Origin: Candidatus Brocadiaceae bacterium
GTDB lineage: Bacteria; Planctomycetota; MHYJ01; JACQXL01; CAKKQI01
Reading direction: 5' to 3'
Length of the DNA stretch: 6,277 nt
NCBI GenBank assembly: GCA_919901895.1
Contig: CAKKQI010000474.1
Location: forward strand, 1-6,277
This document shows, piece after piece, positions 1 through 6,277 of the stretch (within the stretch, counting starts at the first letter, position 1; each line of letters opens with the position of its first letter). The position numbers and the translations under genes are program-made. The notes beneath the pieces are model-generated. The model did no database searches and was not told where the DNA came from. It saw only the letters and a list, made by a program, of their open reading frames with translations.

Positions 1-888
1 CTTGATTTTGCCTATAGCCTTGAAGGAACCGGCCGGTTCCGCGTAAACGTCTTTTAGGAACGCGGCCAGGTTGCCCTGGCCGTTCGCCGGGTTAATACCG
101 AAATACCTTCTTTTGAAAAATTAAACCTCCCCCCTGTCCTATACCAGATTGCCTCATTAAAACAGGGACTGGTCATTATTTACGGCGCCACCGGTTCAGG
201 TAAATCAACCACCCTGGCTTCAATTATCCAGCATATTAACGAAAACCGTAAATGCCACATTATTACCATTGAAGACCCAATTGAGTACCTTTTTACCGAC
301 AATAAATCGTTTGTTAACCAACGTGAAATCGGAATTGACGTTGATTCCTTCAGGACGGCCTTAAAATATGTGGTGCGCCAGAATCCGGATGTTATCCTGA
401 TTGGCGAAATGCGTGACGGGGAAAGCGTGGAAGCCGGCTTGATGGCGGCCGAAACCGGACATCTGGTTTTAGGCACGATTCATGCTTCAAGCGCCGCCCA
501 GACCCTTTCACGAATACTTGATTTTTTCCCGGCCGAACGCCAGGATCTTATCAGGCAAACCCTGGTTTTTAACCTTAAAGGCATTATCTGCCAGAAACTC
601 GTTCCCTCATCAAAAAAAGAACTCGGGGTTGTCCCAACCGTGGAAATTATGCTCACTAATCCGTCCATCCAAAAATTAATCCAGATGAAAGAAGACAAAA
701 AAATTACTGAAGTGATGCGCTCAGCCACGGATGAGGGAATGCAGGATTTTAACCTGTCACTCCTGCAACTCATTAAAAAAGGACTCACGACTAAAGAAAT
801 CGCTCTGGAATACTCTCCTAATCCGGAACAACTTAAGATGCACCTGCAAGGAATTTTCCTGTCGGAAGAACGTAAAATTATCGGGTAA
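1..888 (+). CDS. pilT: PilT/PilU-family type IV pilus retraction ATPase, 5' end outside the window, interrupted by an in-frame TAG
   Basis: Hexameric secretion-superfamily ATPase that powers pilus retraction (twitching) at the cytoplasmic face of the inner membrane. Reading frame 1 gives DFAYSL...GRFRVNVF, a TAG at 55-57, then ERGQVALAVRR and the whole ATPase core: Walker A GATGSGKST (184-210), Asp box IEDPIEYL (from 268), Walker B DVILIGEMRD (388-417) and His box GHLVLGTIHASSA (457-495). The C-terminal part (ITEVMRSATDEGMQDF, then LLQLIKKGLTTKEIAL) resembles PilU or divergent PilT more than classical PilT, because the AIRNLIRE motif is not recognisable. The N-terminal PAS-like domain lies outside the window. 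Sequence on both sides of the TAG aligns with the family in the same frame, so this is one gene with a nonsense codon rather than two genes. The next in-frame start codon I see is GTG at 370, which would lose Walker A, so reinitiation could not rescue activity. Family assignment is secure; whether the gene is functional is open. Confidence 0.9.
55..57 (+). other. In-frame TAG inside the pilus ATPase gene
   Basis: TAG falls in the GRFRVNVF-x-ERGQVALAVRR segment, where PilT/PilU relatives carry a variable polar or aromatic residue (for example Tyr or Gln, from memory). One base change from CAG, TAT, TAC, AAG or TTG would give it. Downstream sequence shows no further stops or frameshifts over 276 codons. 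It could be a recent nonsense mutation, a sequencing error or a recoded codon. Confidence 0.85.
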
Positions 889-902
889 AACTTCTTATCA
901 TT

Positions 903-2363
903 ATGCTATGTGTCTCTCTCATCCCGCATTCTCTTACCGAATTAAAAAGCCAATTAAGAAAAGCCGCCCGTCTCAGTTTCTTGATTGAATTAAGAGCTGA
1001 CCGATTACCGATTACCCATCCTAACCGATTACCGGTCTTAAAAAACCGGCCAATCATTTTCACCTGCCGCCCGCGCTGGGCCGGCGGATTTTTCAAGGGA
1101 AGCGAAACAGCCCGAATTCAATTGCTTCAATCCGCCATTGATTCCAACCGTTTTGATTACGTGGATGTCGAATATGGAATATTCAAGCGGCTGAAGCGTC
1201 CCGTCAGCGGAAAAACAAGAATTATTCTTTCCGATCACAATTTCAAAAAAACACCTAATAATCTCAACCAGATTTACCAAAAGTTAAGCCGTTTAAAACC
1301 TGACGTGATTAAAATTGTCACAATGGCCCGGGATATCAGTGACAATCTCAAAATCTTTAAATTACATAAATATACCAATCGCGGCATCCCGTTGATTGCT
1401 TTTTGTATGGGGGAAGACGGTCTCATCAGCCGGGTTTTATACAAAAAGTTCGGGTTCTGGATAATGTATGCTCCTCTGGAGTTTAAAGATGCCACCGGAC
1501 CGGGACAAATACCGTATTTTGATTTAAAACATTTATACCGGGCCGATCGCTTAAACAAACAGACCAAAATTTACGGGTTGATCGGCCAGCCGGTTGCCCA
1601 CTCACTCAGCCCTTTATTTTTCAACCATATTTTCAAACAGAAAAAAATCAATGCGGTTTATTTACCCTTTCGGTTTAAAAATCTGAAATCATTCAAATCA
1701 TTTAACGATTTTCTTGATGTCCTGGGATACAGCGTAACAGCCCCTTACAAAACTTCCATTATGCGTTATCTTAACCATCTTACCCCCCTGGCCCGCCGGA
1801 TCGGCGCCGTTAATACCATTTACCCCGATAAAATCGGGGTTTACCGAAAAGGCCCCGGGCCAACAAACCTGATTGGTACGAACACAGATGCCTGGGGTGC
1901 CTGGCAGGCCCTGGAACAAGCGTTCCGCTCTTATCAGACTGGTTATGATTATCGGGACAAAACCGCCTTGATTATCGGTGCGGGTGGAGCAGCCCGGGCC
2001 ATTGCTTTTTGGTTACGACTGTCCGGAATGCGTCTTATTTTTGTCAACCGCCATTATCTAAAAGCAAAAAAAAATGCCCTCGATTTTAAAGCAGAGGCGA
2101 TTAAGTTTTCCTCATTGCCCGGATACAAAGAACCGGTTGACCTGATCATTAACGCGACTCCGCTGGGTACCTGGCCGCGCACCAATATCACTCCCCTGCC
2201 TAAAAAATTCTTTAAGCCGGGAATGATTGTCTTTGACGCGATTTACAATCCACCGGAAACGCGTTTCTTGCGTGAAGCAAAAGAAAAAGGTTGTCTAACC
2301 GTCAGCGGGCTGGGCATGTTTTTATACCAGGCTGATGCCCAGTTAAAATTGTTTTTACCATAA
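903..2363 (+). CDS. aroDE: Bifunctional 3-dehydroquinate dehydratase (type I) / shikimate dehydrogenase
   Basis: A 486-residue cytoplasmic fusion catalysing steps 3 and 4 of the shikimate pathway: 3-dehydroquinate to 3-dehydroshikimate, then NADPH-dependent reduction to shikimate. Residues 1-205 are the AroD domain, with ELRADRL (29-35), the catalytic His112 in SDHNF, the Schiff-base Lys137 in DVIKIV, the ISR motif and PGQ near its end. Residues 222-486 are the AroE domain, with HSLSP (233-237, shikimate-binding serines), VTAPYK with catalytic Lys283, IGAVNT, GTNTD with catalytic Asp329, the dinucleotide-binding loop GAGGAARA (359-366), INATPLG and a C-terminal GLGMFLYQADAQ. All expected catalytic residues are present, so both activities should be intact. 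VTAPYK replaces the usual VTIPHK, and the cofactor motif reads NRH rather than NRT; both are mild departures. The start is the ATG 14 nt after the pilus ATPase stop; MLCVSL matches the usual AroD first strand. No Shine-Dalgarno is visible, so translation may be coupled to the upstream gene. Confidence 0.95.
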   Translation: MLCVSLIPHSLTELKSQLRKAARLSFLIELRADRLPITHPNRLPVLKNRPIIFTCRPRWAGGFFKGSETARIQLLQSAIDSNRFDYVDVEYGIFKRLKRPVSGKTRIILSDHNFKKTPNNLNQIYQKLSRLKPDVIKIVTMARDISDNLKIFKLHKYTNRGIPLIAFCMGEDGLISRVLYKKFGFWIMYAPLEFKDATGPGQIPYFDLKHLYRADRLNKQTKIYGLIGQPVAHSLSPLFFNHIFKQKKINAVYLPFRFKNLKSFKSFNDFLDVLGYSVTAPYKTSIMRYLNHLTPLARRIGAVNTIYPDKIGVYRKGPGPTNLIGTNTDAWGAWQALEQAFRSYQTGYDYRDKTALIIGAGGAARAIAFWLRLSGMRLIFVNRHYLKAKKNALDFKAEAIKFSSLPGYKEPVDLIINATPLGTWPRTNITPLPKKFFKPGMIVFDAIYNPPETRFLREAKEKGCLTVSGLGMFLYQADAQLKLFLP

Positions 2364-2378
2364 TTTTTAATTTTACGA

Positions 2379-2406
2379 TTGACATAATCATTTCATATGA
2401 TAAAAT
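2379..2406 (+). promoter_or_regulatory. Probable sigma70-type promoter for the TPR/peptidase gene
   Basis: A perfect -35 hexamer TTGACA (2379-2384) is followed after 16 nt by TAAAAT (2401-2406), a good -10 match, in a very AT-rich gap. The predicted transcript would start near 2412-2414 and have a leader of about 25-30 nt. I see no operator palindrome. The preceding gene has no GC-rich terminator hairpin, so read-through from aroDE is also possible. Confidence 0.6.
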
Positions 2407-2423
2407 TAAGATAAAATTATTTC

Positions 2424-2430
2424 AGGAAGG
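2424..2430 (+). promoter_or_regulatory. Shine-Dalgarno site of the TPR/peptidase gene
   Basis: AGGAAGG lies 9 nt upstream of the ATG at 2440 and supports that start. It is the clearest ribosome-binding site in front of any of the complete genes; aroDE and the zinc-ribbon gene have none. Confidence 0.75.
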
Positions 2431-2439
2431 CGAAAAGAA

Positions 2440-4812
2440 ATGGCCATCCCGACGAAAACTAAAAGAGCAGGCCGCTTTAATCTTCGCCTGCTCCTTCTCG
2501 CTTCCATTTTTATCTTGCTCACCGGCCGATTAATCCTGCCGAGCCATGCGGCGGATGAAAAACCAGCCAATAGTTCGGCAAACTCACGGTCAGCCGATCC
2601 GGTTGAGGCAATGAAACAGGCCGATGAATTATTGAAGCAGGAAAAATGGAAAGAAGCCTGGCAACTTTATAAACAGTTATTGAAAGACCATTCCAAAAAT
2701 AAAGAAATCAGCCCCAGGGTAAAAAACATTGAACAGAACATCAAAACCTGTGAAAAAAAACTGGGTATCATTACGGACGTCGTCAATCTCTTTAACGCCA
2801 CGGCCAGTTCTAAAAAGAAATACGGCTCGGATTATCTTTATCTTACTTACCAGTTCACCGATGAAAAAGAACTGGAAGATTTTAAATTTCTGGAAGATGA
2901 ACTAACGCTGAAAAACGGTAAGTTACAGATAAATTGCGAGACCAACGATACCACGATGATACCCCTGAAAGACGCGGTCTTTAAAGATTATTTAACACTG
3001 GAATTTAACGCGGAAATTTCTTTCCCTAAAACGGCCGTTAACGGCATAACATTTTTTGATGTGAATAAAGATACCGGTTACTTTTTCAGTTTAAATTCGG
3101 AATTTATCAGTACCCAGCGGGTTAACTTGATTGCTACCCTCACCGGCAAAGGCGGCTTTAATGATGTTAGATTATTATCTTCTAAAACCAGCCCTAAAAT
3201 TGAACCGGGCAAAAAATATCTGGTGAAACTTACCAGCGAGAAAGGAAAACATTGTCTTTATATTGATAAAACGCTGATTAAGGAGGTATCTAATCAGGAT
3301 ATTACCTCCGGCGCAATCGGGTTGGGCTGTTCCGACGGCTCGGTTTTAATCAGTAATTTGAAAATAGAAGGCCTGCTTGACCCTCAATGGGTCAGGAAAA
3401 CTCTCTCCGCCGCTAATACGTTAACTTTACTTAAAGATGATAAAGATTTCAAACAATCAGTGGAATCGCCGGCGATTATCCTTGAAATGCCTAAAATAAC
3501 TGTGACCCAGTTCAAATCGCTTCCCGAATCAGCTCAGGTTAATTTCACTGAAAGCATCAGGTTAATGCAGGGATTATCTCTCAGTTTATCCACTAAAGAA
3601 TTCCAAAAAAACCTGGAACGGTGTACTAAAAAATTCAGCGAGATCATCAGTCTGGCCCCTCAATTTGCCGCGGCCTATTATCTGCGCGCCTCCTGTTATG
3701 CGCTCTCTCTTGATAATGAAAACTGCCTGGCTGATTTAAACCAGGCTATTACACTTGATCCGGGATTCCGTGAGGCGTACCGGAAACGCGGCGATATTTA
3801 CCGCGATCAGTTTGAACTGGATGAAGCGATGAATAACTATGAACAAGCCCTTAGTCTTGATAATAAGTATTCCTCGGGCTATGCCAGCCGCGGATATTTA
3901 CATTTTATGCTGGGTGAGGAAAATAAGGCCCTGGATGACCTGAATAAAGCGGTTGACTTAAACCAGGAAAATAAAGAAGCCCAGATGCTTAAGAAAAATG
4001 TAAAACACGTCCTTCAGGGCCCAACCTGGCTGCAAACCTATACCAAGGAAACCAGGCACTATCTCGTTAAAAGCAATATCAGCCAGCAAAAATGCAATAA
4101 TTATGCGGCTTTCCTGCAAGCCATCCGCCAGTATTATGTCAATGCTTTTGGAATAAGTGATAATCAGAAGATAAAAAAACGGGTCGCCCTTATTTTTGAC
4201 ACGGAAACTGATTACCAAACCTATGCCCTGTTAAGCACTGATAGTTCCGTTGAATCGACTCTGGGCTATTATCACCCTCATTACCGCCAGTTGCTTTTAT
4301 TTGAACCGCTTAATCAAGAAAAAGAAACCTTAAAAGTAATGTACCATGAAGCCTTTCATATGTTCCTGCACGAGATCGTCAACAATGTTGAAAATATACC
4401 AATCTGGTTAAATGAAGGGATGGCTGAATATTTCGGCGGTTCGGAAATAAGCACCGCCGACGGCCACACGTCGGTAAAAACAGGGCTGGTTCACGAAGGC
4501 AGATTATCAAATCTTTTATTAGGTTTAGAAATGAATAAAGTGGTTCCGTTTGAAAAAATCATGAACGAAACGAAAATGGATTTTTACGGACCTGATGCCG
4601 CGTTCCGTTACGCCCAGGCCTGGTCAATGGTTCATTTTTTCGTACACTATAAGAACGGTCTTTATCAGAACGGATTAAAAAGTTATTTTAACCACCTCAA
4701 AAAAGGCAAATCGCCCGGCGCCGCCTTTCAGGAAACTTTCGGAAAACAAAACCTGGGTGAAATGGAAAAAGAATGGCGGCGGTATGTGGAAAATCTGAAG
4801 ACGAAAAAATAA
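2440..4812 (+). CDS. Exported TPR protein with C-terminal gluzincin-type metallopeptidase domain (DUF1570 / peptidase MA-like)
   Basis: A 790-residue protein of unknown substrate, predicted to be exported. A basic N-terminus (KTKRAGR), a hydrophobic stretch (about 17-33) and SHA-A at 35-38 form a signal peptide. Residues about 50-110 are helical and contain a TPR-like unit (AMKQADELLKQEKWKEAW). About 130-315 are beta-rich and resemble a concanavalin/LamG or DUF1080-like sandwich; this is a fold guess. Three clear 34-residue TPRs follow (408-441, 442-475, 476-509). The C-terminal domain has HEAFH at 636-640 and WLNEGMAEYF, with Glu659 exactly 18 residues after the second His. HExxH-x18-E is the zinc site of M1-like gluzincins and of the DUF1570/MA-like families, so the site looks catalytically competent. 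It is probably a periplasmic or surface zinc peptidase with TPR-mediated protein binding. The gene has its own promoter and Shine-Dalgarno, ends in tandem TAA codons, and converges on the zinc-ribbon gene. Confidence 0.85.
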   Translation: MAIPTKTKRAGRFNLRLLLLASIFILLTGRLILPSHAADEKPANSSANSRSADPVEAMKQADELLKQEKWKEAWQLYKQLLKDHSKNKEISPRVKNIEQNIKTCEKKLGIITDVVNLFNATASSKKKYGSDYLYLTYQFTDEKELEDFKFLEDELTLKNGKLQINCETNDTTMIPLKDAVFKDYLTLEFNAEISFPKTAVNGITFFDVNKDTGYFFSLNSEFISTQRVNLIATLTGKGGFNDVRLLSSKTSPKIEPGKKYLVKLTSEKGKHCLYIDKTLIKEVSNQDITSGAIGLGCSDGSVLISNLKIEGLLDPQWVRKTLSAANTLTLLKDDKDFKQSVESPAIILEMPKITVTQFKSLPESAQVNFTESIRLMQGLSLSLSTKEFQKNLERCTKKFSEIISLAPQFAAAYYLRASCYALSLDNENCLADLNQAITLDPGFREAYRKRGDIYRDQFELDEAMNNYEQALSLDNKYSSGYASRGYLHFMLGEENKALDDLNKAVDLNQENKEAQMLKKNVKHVLQGPTWLQTYTKETRHYLVKSNISQQKCNNYAAFLQAIRQYYVNAFGISDNQKIKKRVALIFDTETDYQTYALLSTDSSVESTLGYYHPHYRQLLLFEPLNQEKETLKVMYHEAFHMFLHEIVNNVENIPIWLNEGMAEYFGGSEISTADGHTSVKTGLVHEGRLSNLLLGLEMNKVVPFEKIMNETKMDFYGPDAAFRYAQAWSMVHFFVHYKNGLYQNGLKSYFNHLKKGKSPGAAFQETFGKQNLGEMEKEWRRYVENLKTKK

Positions 4813-4821
4813 TAACCGAGT

Positions 4822-5631
4822 TTATTTCTTTCCCTCGCCGGTAATATTTAGTTTTTTAGTTTCCCCTGAGACATCTTTTTTCCCGGTATCTTCGGCCGCC
4901 TCTGGTTCTGATACTTGGTCCGCCCGCCCGGCCTGCGGTTTAACTTCAACCGGTTGAGATTCCATCTCGTCCTGATCAATAAAATCAAAAGAATCTTTAA
5001 TCAGGTCAAAAGACTCCTGGGCGTTGAGGTAATCTGTCTTGGTCGTCCAGAGCACCACCTGGAATTTTTGCCCGTTATCATCAAAAAGATAATAAATAAA
5101 CCGGAATTCCGTACTGTTAATTTTTATTTCAAACTCAACCCGCAACGCTTCGTTATTGTTTACGGTTGTTTTATGCTTGGAAATCGTCAGCACTTCCTTA
5201 ATATTTTTGTCTTCCACCGGTTTAATCAAATTGAAATAATCTTCCAGGGTCAGTCCCGTCAATTTATCAACGATGACCATAGCGAAATATTTTTTTAATT
5301 TATCTTCTATCACAACGACAGCATCGGAATTATATTTTGCCGCCTGGGAGCCGGTCAGGATTTTCCATTCTTCACCCGGCTGTTCAATTTTAAAATTATA
5401 CGGTTTGTTGAAGTAAATATTTCCCTTAATAGTTTCATCTTCCAGGAGGTCGCTCCGGGAAATCTTGAACTGCGGCAATTTAGCCCCGCACCTGGGACAA
5501 TACTCCCACCAACCCGAATAAACCTCCTGAGAACATTGCCGGCACTCGGGAATGTCATTATTAGCCGGGGCCATTCCCCCGAAAAAGAATATGATGAGAA
5601 AAAGCGGGATTATGATCTTGTTTAAAAACAT
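4822..5631 (-). CDS. Exported zinc-ribbon protein with PsbP/DUF1795-like domain
   Basis: A 269-residue protein I cannot assign to a named gene. From the ATG at 5631, residues 1-23 form a signal peptide (hydrophobic 5-19, APA cleavage site). A zinc ribbon follows at once: CRQC (30-33) and CPRC (45-48) separated by 11 residues and rich in Trp/Tyr. About 65-205 is an alpha/beta domain beginning with YNFKIEQPGEEW and ending with SFDLIKDSFDFI, the beginning and ending pattern of PsbP/DUF1795-like domains. The last 60 residues are a Glu/Lys/Pro-rich, probably disordered tail. An upstream in-frame GTG at 5682 would add 17 residues and bury the signal peptide, so I prefer the ATG. No Shine-Dalgarno precedes either start. 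A reading frame crossing the upstream repeat overlaps this ATG by 10 nt and could couple its translation to the L,D-transpeptidase transcript. The function is unknown; a zinc ribbon outside the cytoplasm is unusual. Confidence 0.75.
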   Translation of the reverse strand: MFLNKIIIPLFLIIFFFGGMAPANNDIPECRQCSQEVYSGWWEYCPRCGAKLPQFKISRSDLLEDETIKGNIYFNKPYNFKIEQPGEEWKILTGSQAAKYNSDAVVVIEDKLKKYFAMVIVDKLTGLTLEDYFNLIKPVEDKNIKEVLTISKHKTTVNNNEALRVEFEIKINSTEFRFIYYLFDDNGQKFQVVLWTTKTDYLNAQESFDLIKDSFDFIDQDEMESQPVEVKPQAGRADQVSEPEAAEDTGKKDVSGETKKLNITGEGKK

Positions 5632-5696
5632 AAGGATTTGAACAAACCAGAATGGCGCAGCGGGACTACGCCTCTGCGACACGTTAATTTAAATGT

Positions 5697-5789
5697 TGTC
5701 ATTCCGTGCTTGACACGGAATCCAGACCTAATTAATACTGGATTCCTGCTGGAGTTTATCCCGCACTTTGATGCGGGACAGGAATGACA
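5697..5789. repeat. Clover-leaf palindromic intergenic repeat with TGTCATTCC / GGAATGACA ends
   Basis: Nine-base inverted ends (5697-5705 and 5781-5789) enclose three internal inverted repeats: ATTCCGTG/CACGGAAT (5701-5708, 5714-5721), GGAATCCAG/CTGGATTCC (5717-5725, 5738-5746) and TCCCGCA/TGCGGGA (5759-5765, 5772-5778). The arms overlap, so the element can fold as one long stem with side hairpins or as separate hairpins. The end sequence and GGAATCCAG core match a widespread type of dispersed bacterial repeat with GTCATTCC...GGAATGAC ends, probably non-autonomous (MITE-like). There is no transposase in the window and no clear target duplication. On the minus strand it sits in the leader of the zinc-ribbon gene and just downstream of the L,D-transpeptidase, where it could stabilise or attenuate the transcript. 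Confidence 0.8.
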
Positions 5790-5807
5790 CTCATAAATTG
5801 AATTATC

Positions 5808-5821
5808 CATGAGCACTCCTC
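5808..5821 (-). promoter_or_regulatory. Shine-Dalgarno plus ATG just after the L,D-transpeptidase stop
   Basis: On the minus strand GAGGAG (5821-5816) is followed after 5 nt by ATG (5810-5808), only 16 nt beyond the preceding TAA. This is ideal initiation-site spacing for a next gene in an operon. The frame begins MDNSIYE and then enters the palindromic repeat. It stays open for 62 codons and stops at 5622-5624, overlapping the zinc-ribbon ATG. Most of the resulting peptide is repeat-derived and has no family resemblance I recognise, so I annotate the initiation site rather than a gene. Confidence 0.4.
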
Positions 5822-5826
5822 TTGTT

Positions 5827-6277
5827 TTAATCGCTAATAATTATCTCGGTATCTTCCGGGATAAGGTCATAAAGTTCTTCCACATCACGGTTATACATCC
5901 GGACACAACCGTTGGTCACGGCCTGGCCGATTGATTTAGGGTCGGTTGTTCCATGGATTCCAAACCGCGGGTTTTCCCGGAAACTCATCCATCTGGTTCC
6001 CAAGACATTCCGCGAGTCGCCGTAGGGAATTACTTCTGTGCCTTTTTCATCACGTTTGGTCAACGGCGGATAAGATGTTTTACAGGTAATATGAAAAGTA
6101 CCGACCGGCGTGGGGTTTTCCTTGGGATGCCCCACCGCGATAGAATATTCCTTAATAAAATCACCGTTAAAATACAACTTCATGGTAAAATTAGTCTTGG
6201 ATACTTCCAGATGTGATTTGCCGGTAATAATTTTTATTTTATCCTTCCAGTTTATAAGGACATTAGGGGTAAACAAG
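5827..6277 (-). CDS. L,D-transpeptidase (YkuD domain), N-terminus outside the window
   Basis: The C-terminal 150 codons of a periplasmic or cell-wall enzyme that forms 3-3 peptidoglycan cross-links or attaches proteins to peptidoglycan through a catalytic cysteine. Visible are the domain's first strands (FTMKLYFNGDFIKEYSIAVG), the TPVGTFHI motif, FGIHGTTDP with the conserved His (codon 5953-5955), and TNGCVRM with the nucleophilic Cys (codon 5905-5907). The usual SHGC is TNGC here, a conservative variant with the catalytic residues kept. The first 20 or so residues (PNVLINWKDKIKIITGK) look like the end of a LysM-type or linker segment, as is common upstream of YkuD domains. The TTG at 6276 is more likely an internal Leu than the start, since no signal peptide or membrane anchor follows it. 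It is the first gene of the minus-strand pair and lies 195 nt upstream of the zinc-ribbon gene. Confidence 0.9.
   Translation of the reverse strand, partial: LFTPNVLINWKDKIKIITGKSHLEVSKTNFTMKLYFNGDFIKEYSIAVGHPKENPTPVGTFHITCKTSYPPLTKRDEKGTEVIPYGDSRNVLGTRWMSFRENPRFGIHGTTDPKSIGQAVTNGCVRMYNRDVEELYDLIPEDTEIIISD

Noticed and set aside
370..888. Separate gene starting at GTG 370 in the pilus ATPase frame
   Set aside because: Conserved family sequence including Walker A extends upstream in the same frame to the TAG and beyond, so this is an internal codon and not a start.
2396..2401. TATGAT as the -10 box of the promoter before the peptidase gene
   Set aside because: Spacing to TTGACA would be 11 nt, too short; TAAAAT at 2401-2406 gives 16 nt.
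4915..5298. 127-codon plus-strand reading frame
   Set aside because: It lies entirely antisense to the zinc-ribbon gene and has no recognisable domain or ribosome-binding site.
5656..5678. CGCAG...CTGCG hairpin beside the repeat
   Set aside because: The stem is only 5 bp with a 13-nt loop. It may belong to a longer repeat, but I cannot show that from one copy.
5632..5682. GTG at 5682 as the start of the zinc-ribbon protein
   Set aside because: The added 17 residues would precede a well-formed signal peptide and derive from the non-conserved gap; no Shine-Dalgarno supports it.
5697..5789. Repeat as a CRISPR unit or Rho-independent terminator
   Set aside because: There is no direct-repeat/spacer periodicity and no T-tract after the stems in either orientation.
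1..6277. Defence, phage, toxin-antitoxin or biosynthetic cluster
   Set aside because: All five genes are assigned to pilus, shikimate, exported peptidase, exported zinc-ribbon and cell-wall families; no hallmark of those systems is present.

Overview
The window is about 6.3 kb of bacterial chromosome holding five genes, two of them cut by the window edges. Coding density is high, base composition is moderately AT-rich, and every visible gene ends in TAA. Several features suggest a PVC-superphylum or related Gram-negative lineage (Planctomycetota or Omnitrophota in particular): a fused AroD-AroE enzyme, a large secreted TPR protein with a C-terminal gluzincin-type peptidase domain, and a secreted zinc-ribbon protein. 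That taxonomic reading is an inference from gene architecture; no marker gene in the window settles it.

Layout. Positions 1-888 (+) hold the C-terminal two thirds of a PilT/PilU-family type IV pilus retraction ATPase, interrupted by an in-frame TAG at 55-57, upstream of the intact Walker A motif. It is followed 14 nt later by a complete bifunctional 3-dehydroquinate dehydratase/shikimate dehydrogenase (903-2363, +), probably on the same transcript. A 76-nt gap carries a good sigma70-like promoter and a Shine-Dalgarno site for the next gene (2440-4812, +), a 790-residue exported protein with TPRs, a predicted beta-sandwich domain and an HExxH-x18-E metallopeptidase domain. This gene converges, with only 9 nt between stop codons, on a minus-strand gene (4822-5631) for an exported zinc-ribbon protein with a PsbP/DUF1795-like domain. 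Further upstream on the minus strand (5827 to the right edge) is the C-terminal part of an L,D-transpeptidase.

The 195-nt gap between the two minus-strand genes holds a 93-bp clover-leaf palindromic repeat (5697-5789) with TGTCATTCC/GGAATGACA ends. A strong Shine-Dalgarno site and ATG lie just after the L,D-transpeptidase stop. They open a 62-codon frame that runs through the repeat without a stop and ends overlapping the start of the zinc-ribbon gene, which has no ribosome-binding site of its own. This is either the relic of a small gene hit by the repeat or a translational-coupling leader.

The genes do not form one pathway. The left pair links pilus motility with aromatic amino acid biosynthesis only by position. 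The other three products act outside the cytoplasm: a peptidase, a zinc-ribbon protein and a peptidoglycan cross-linking enzyme. I see no CRISPR array, tRNA, rRNA, transposase, phage gene or defence system. The observations most worth a second look are the in-frame TAG in the pilus ATPase and the repeat-spanning reading frame.
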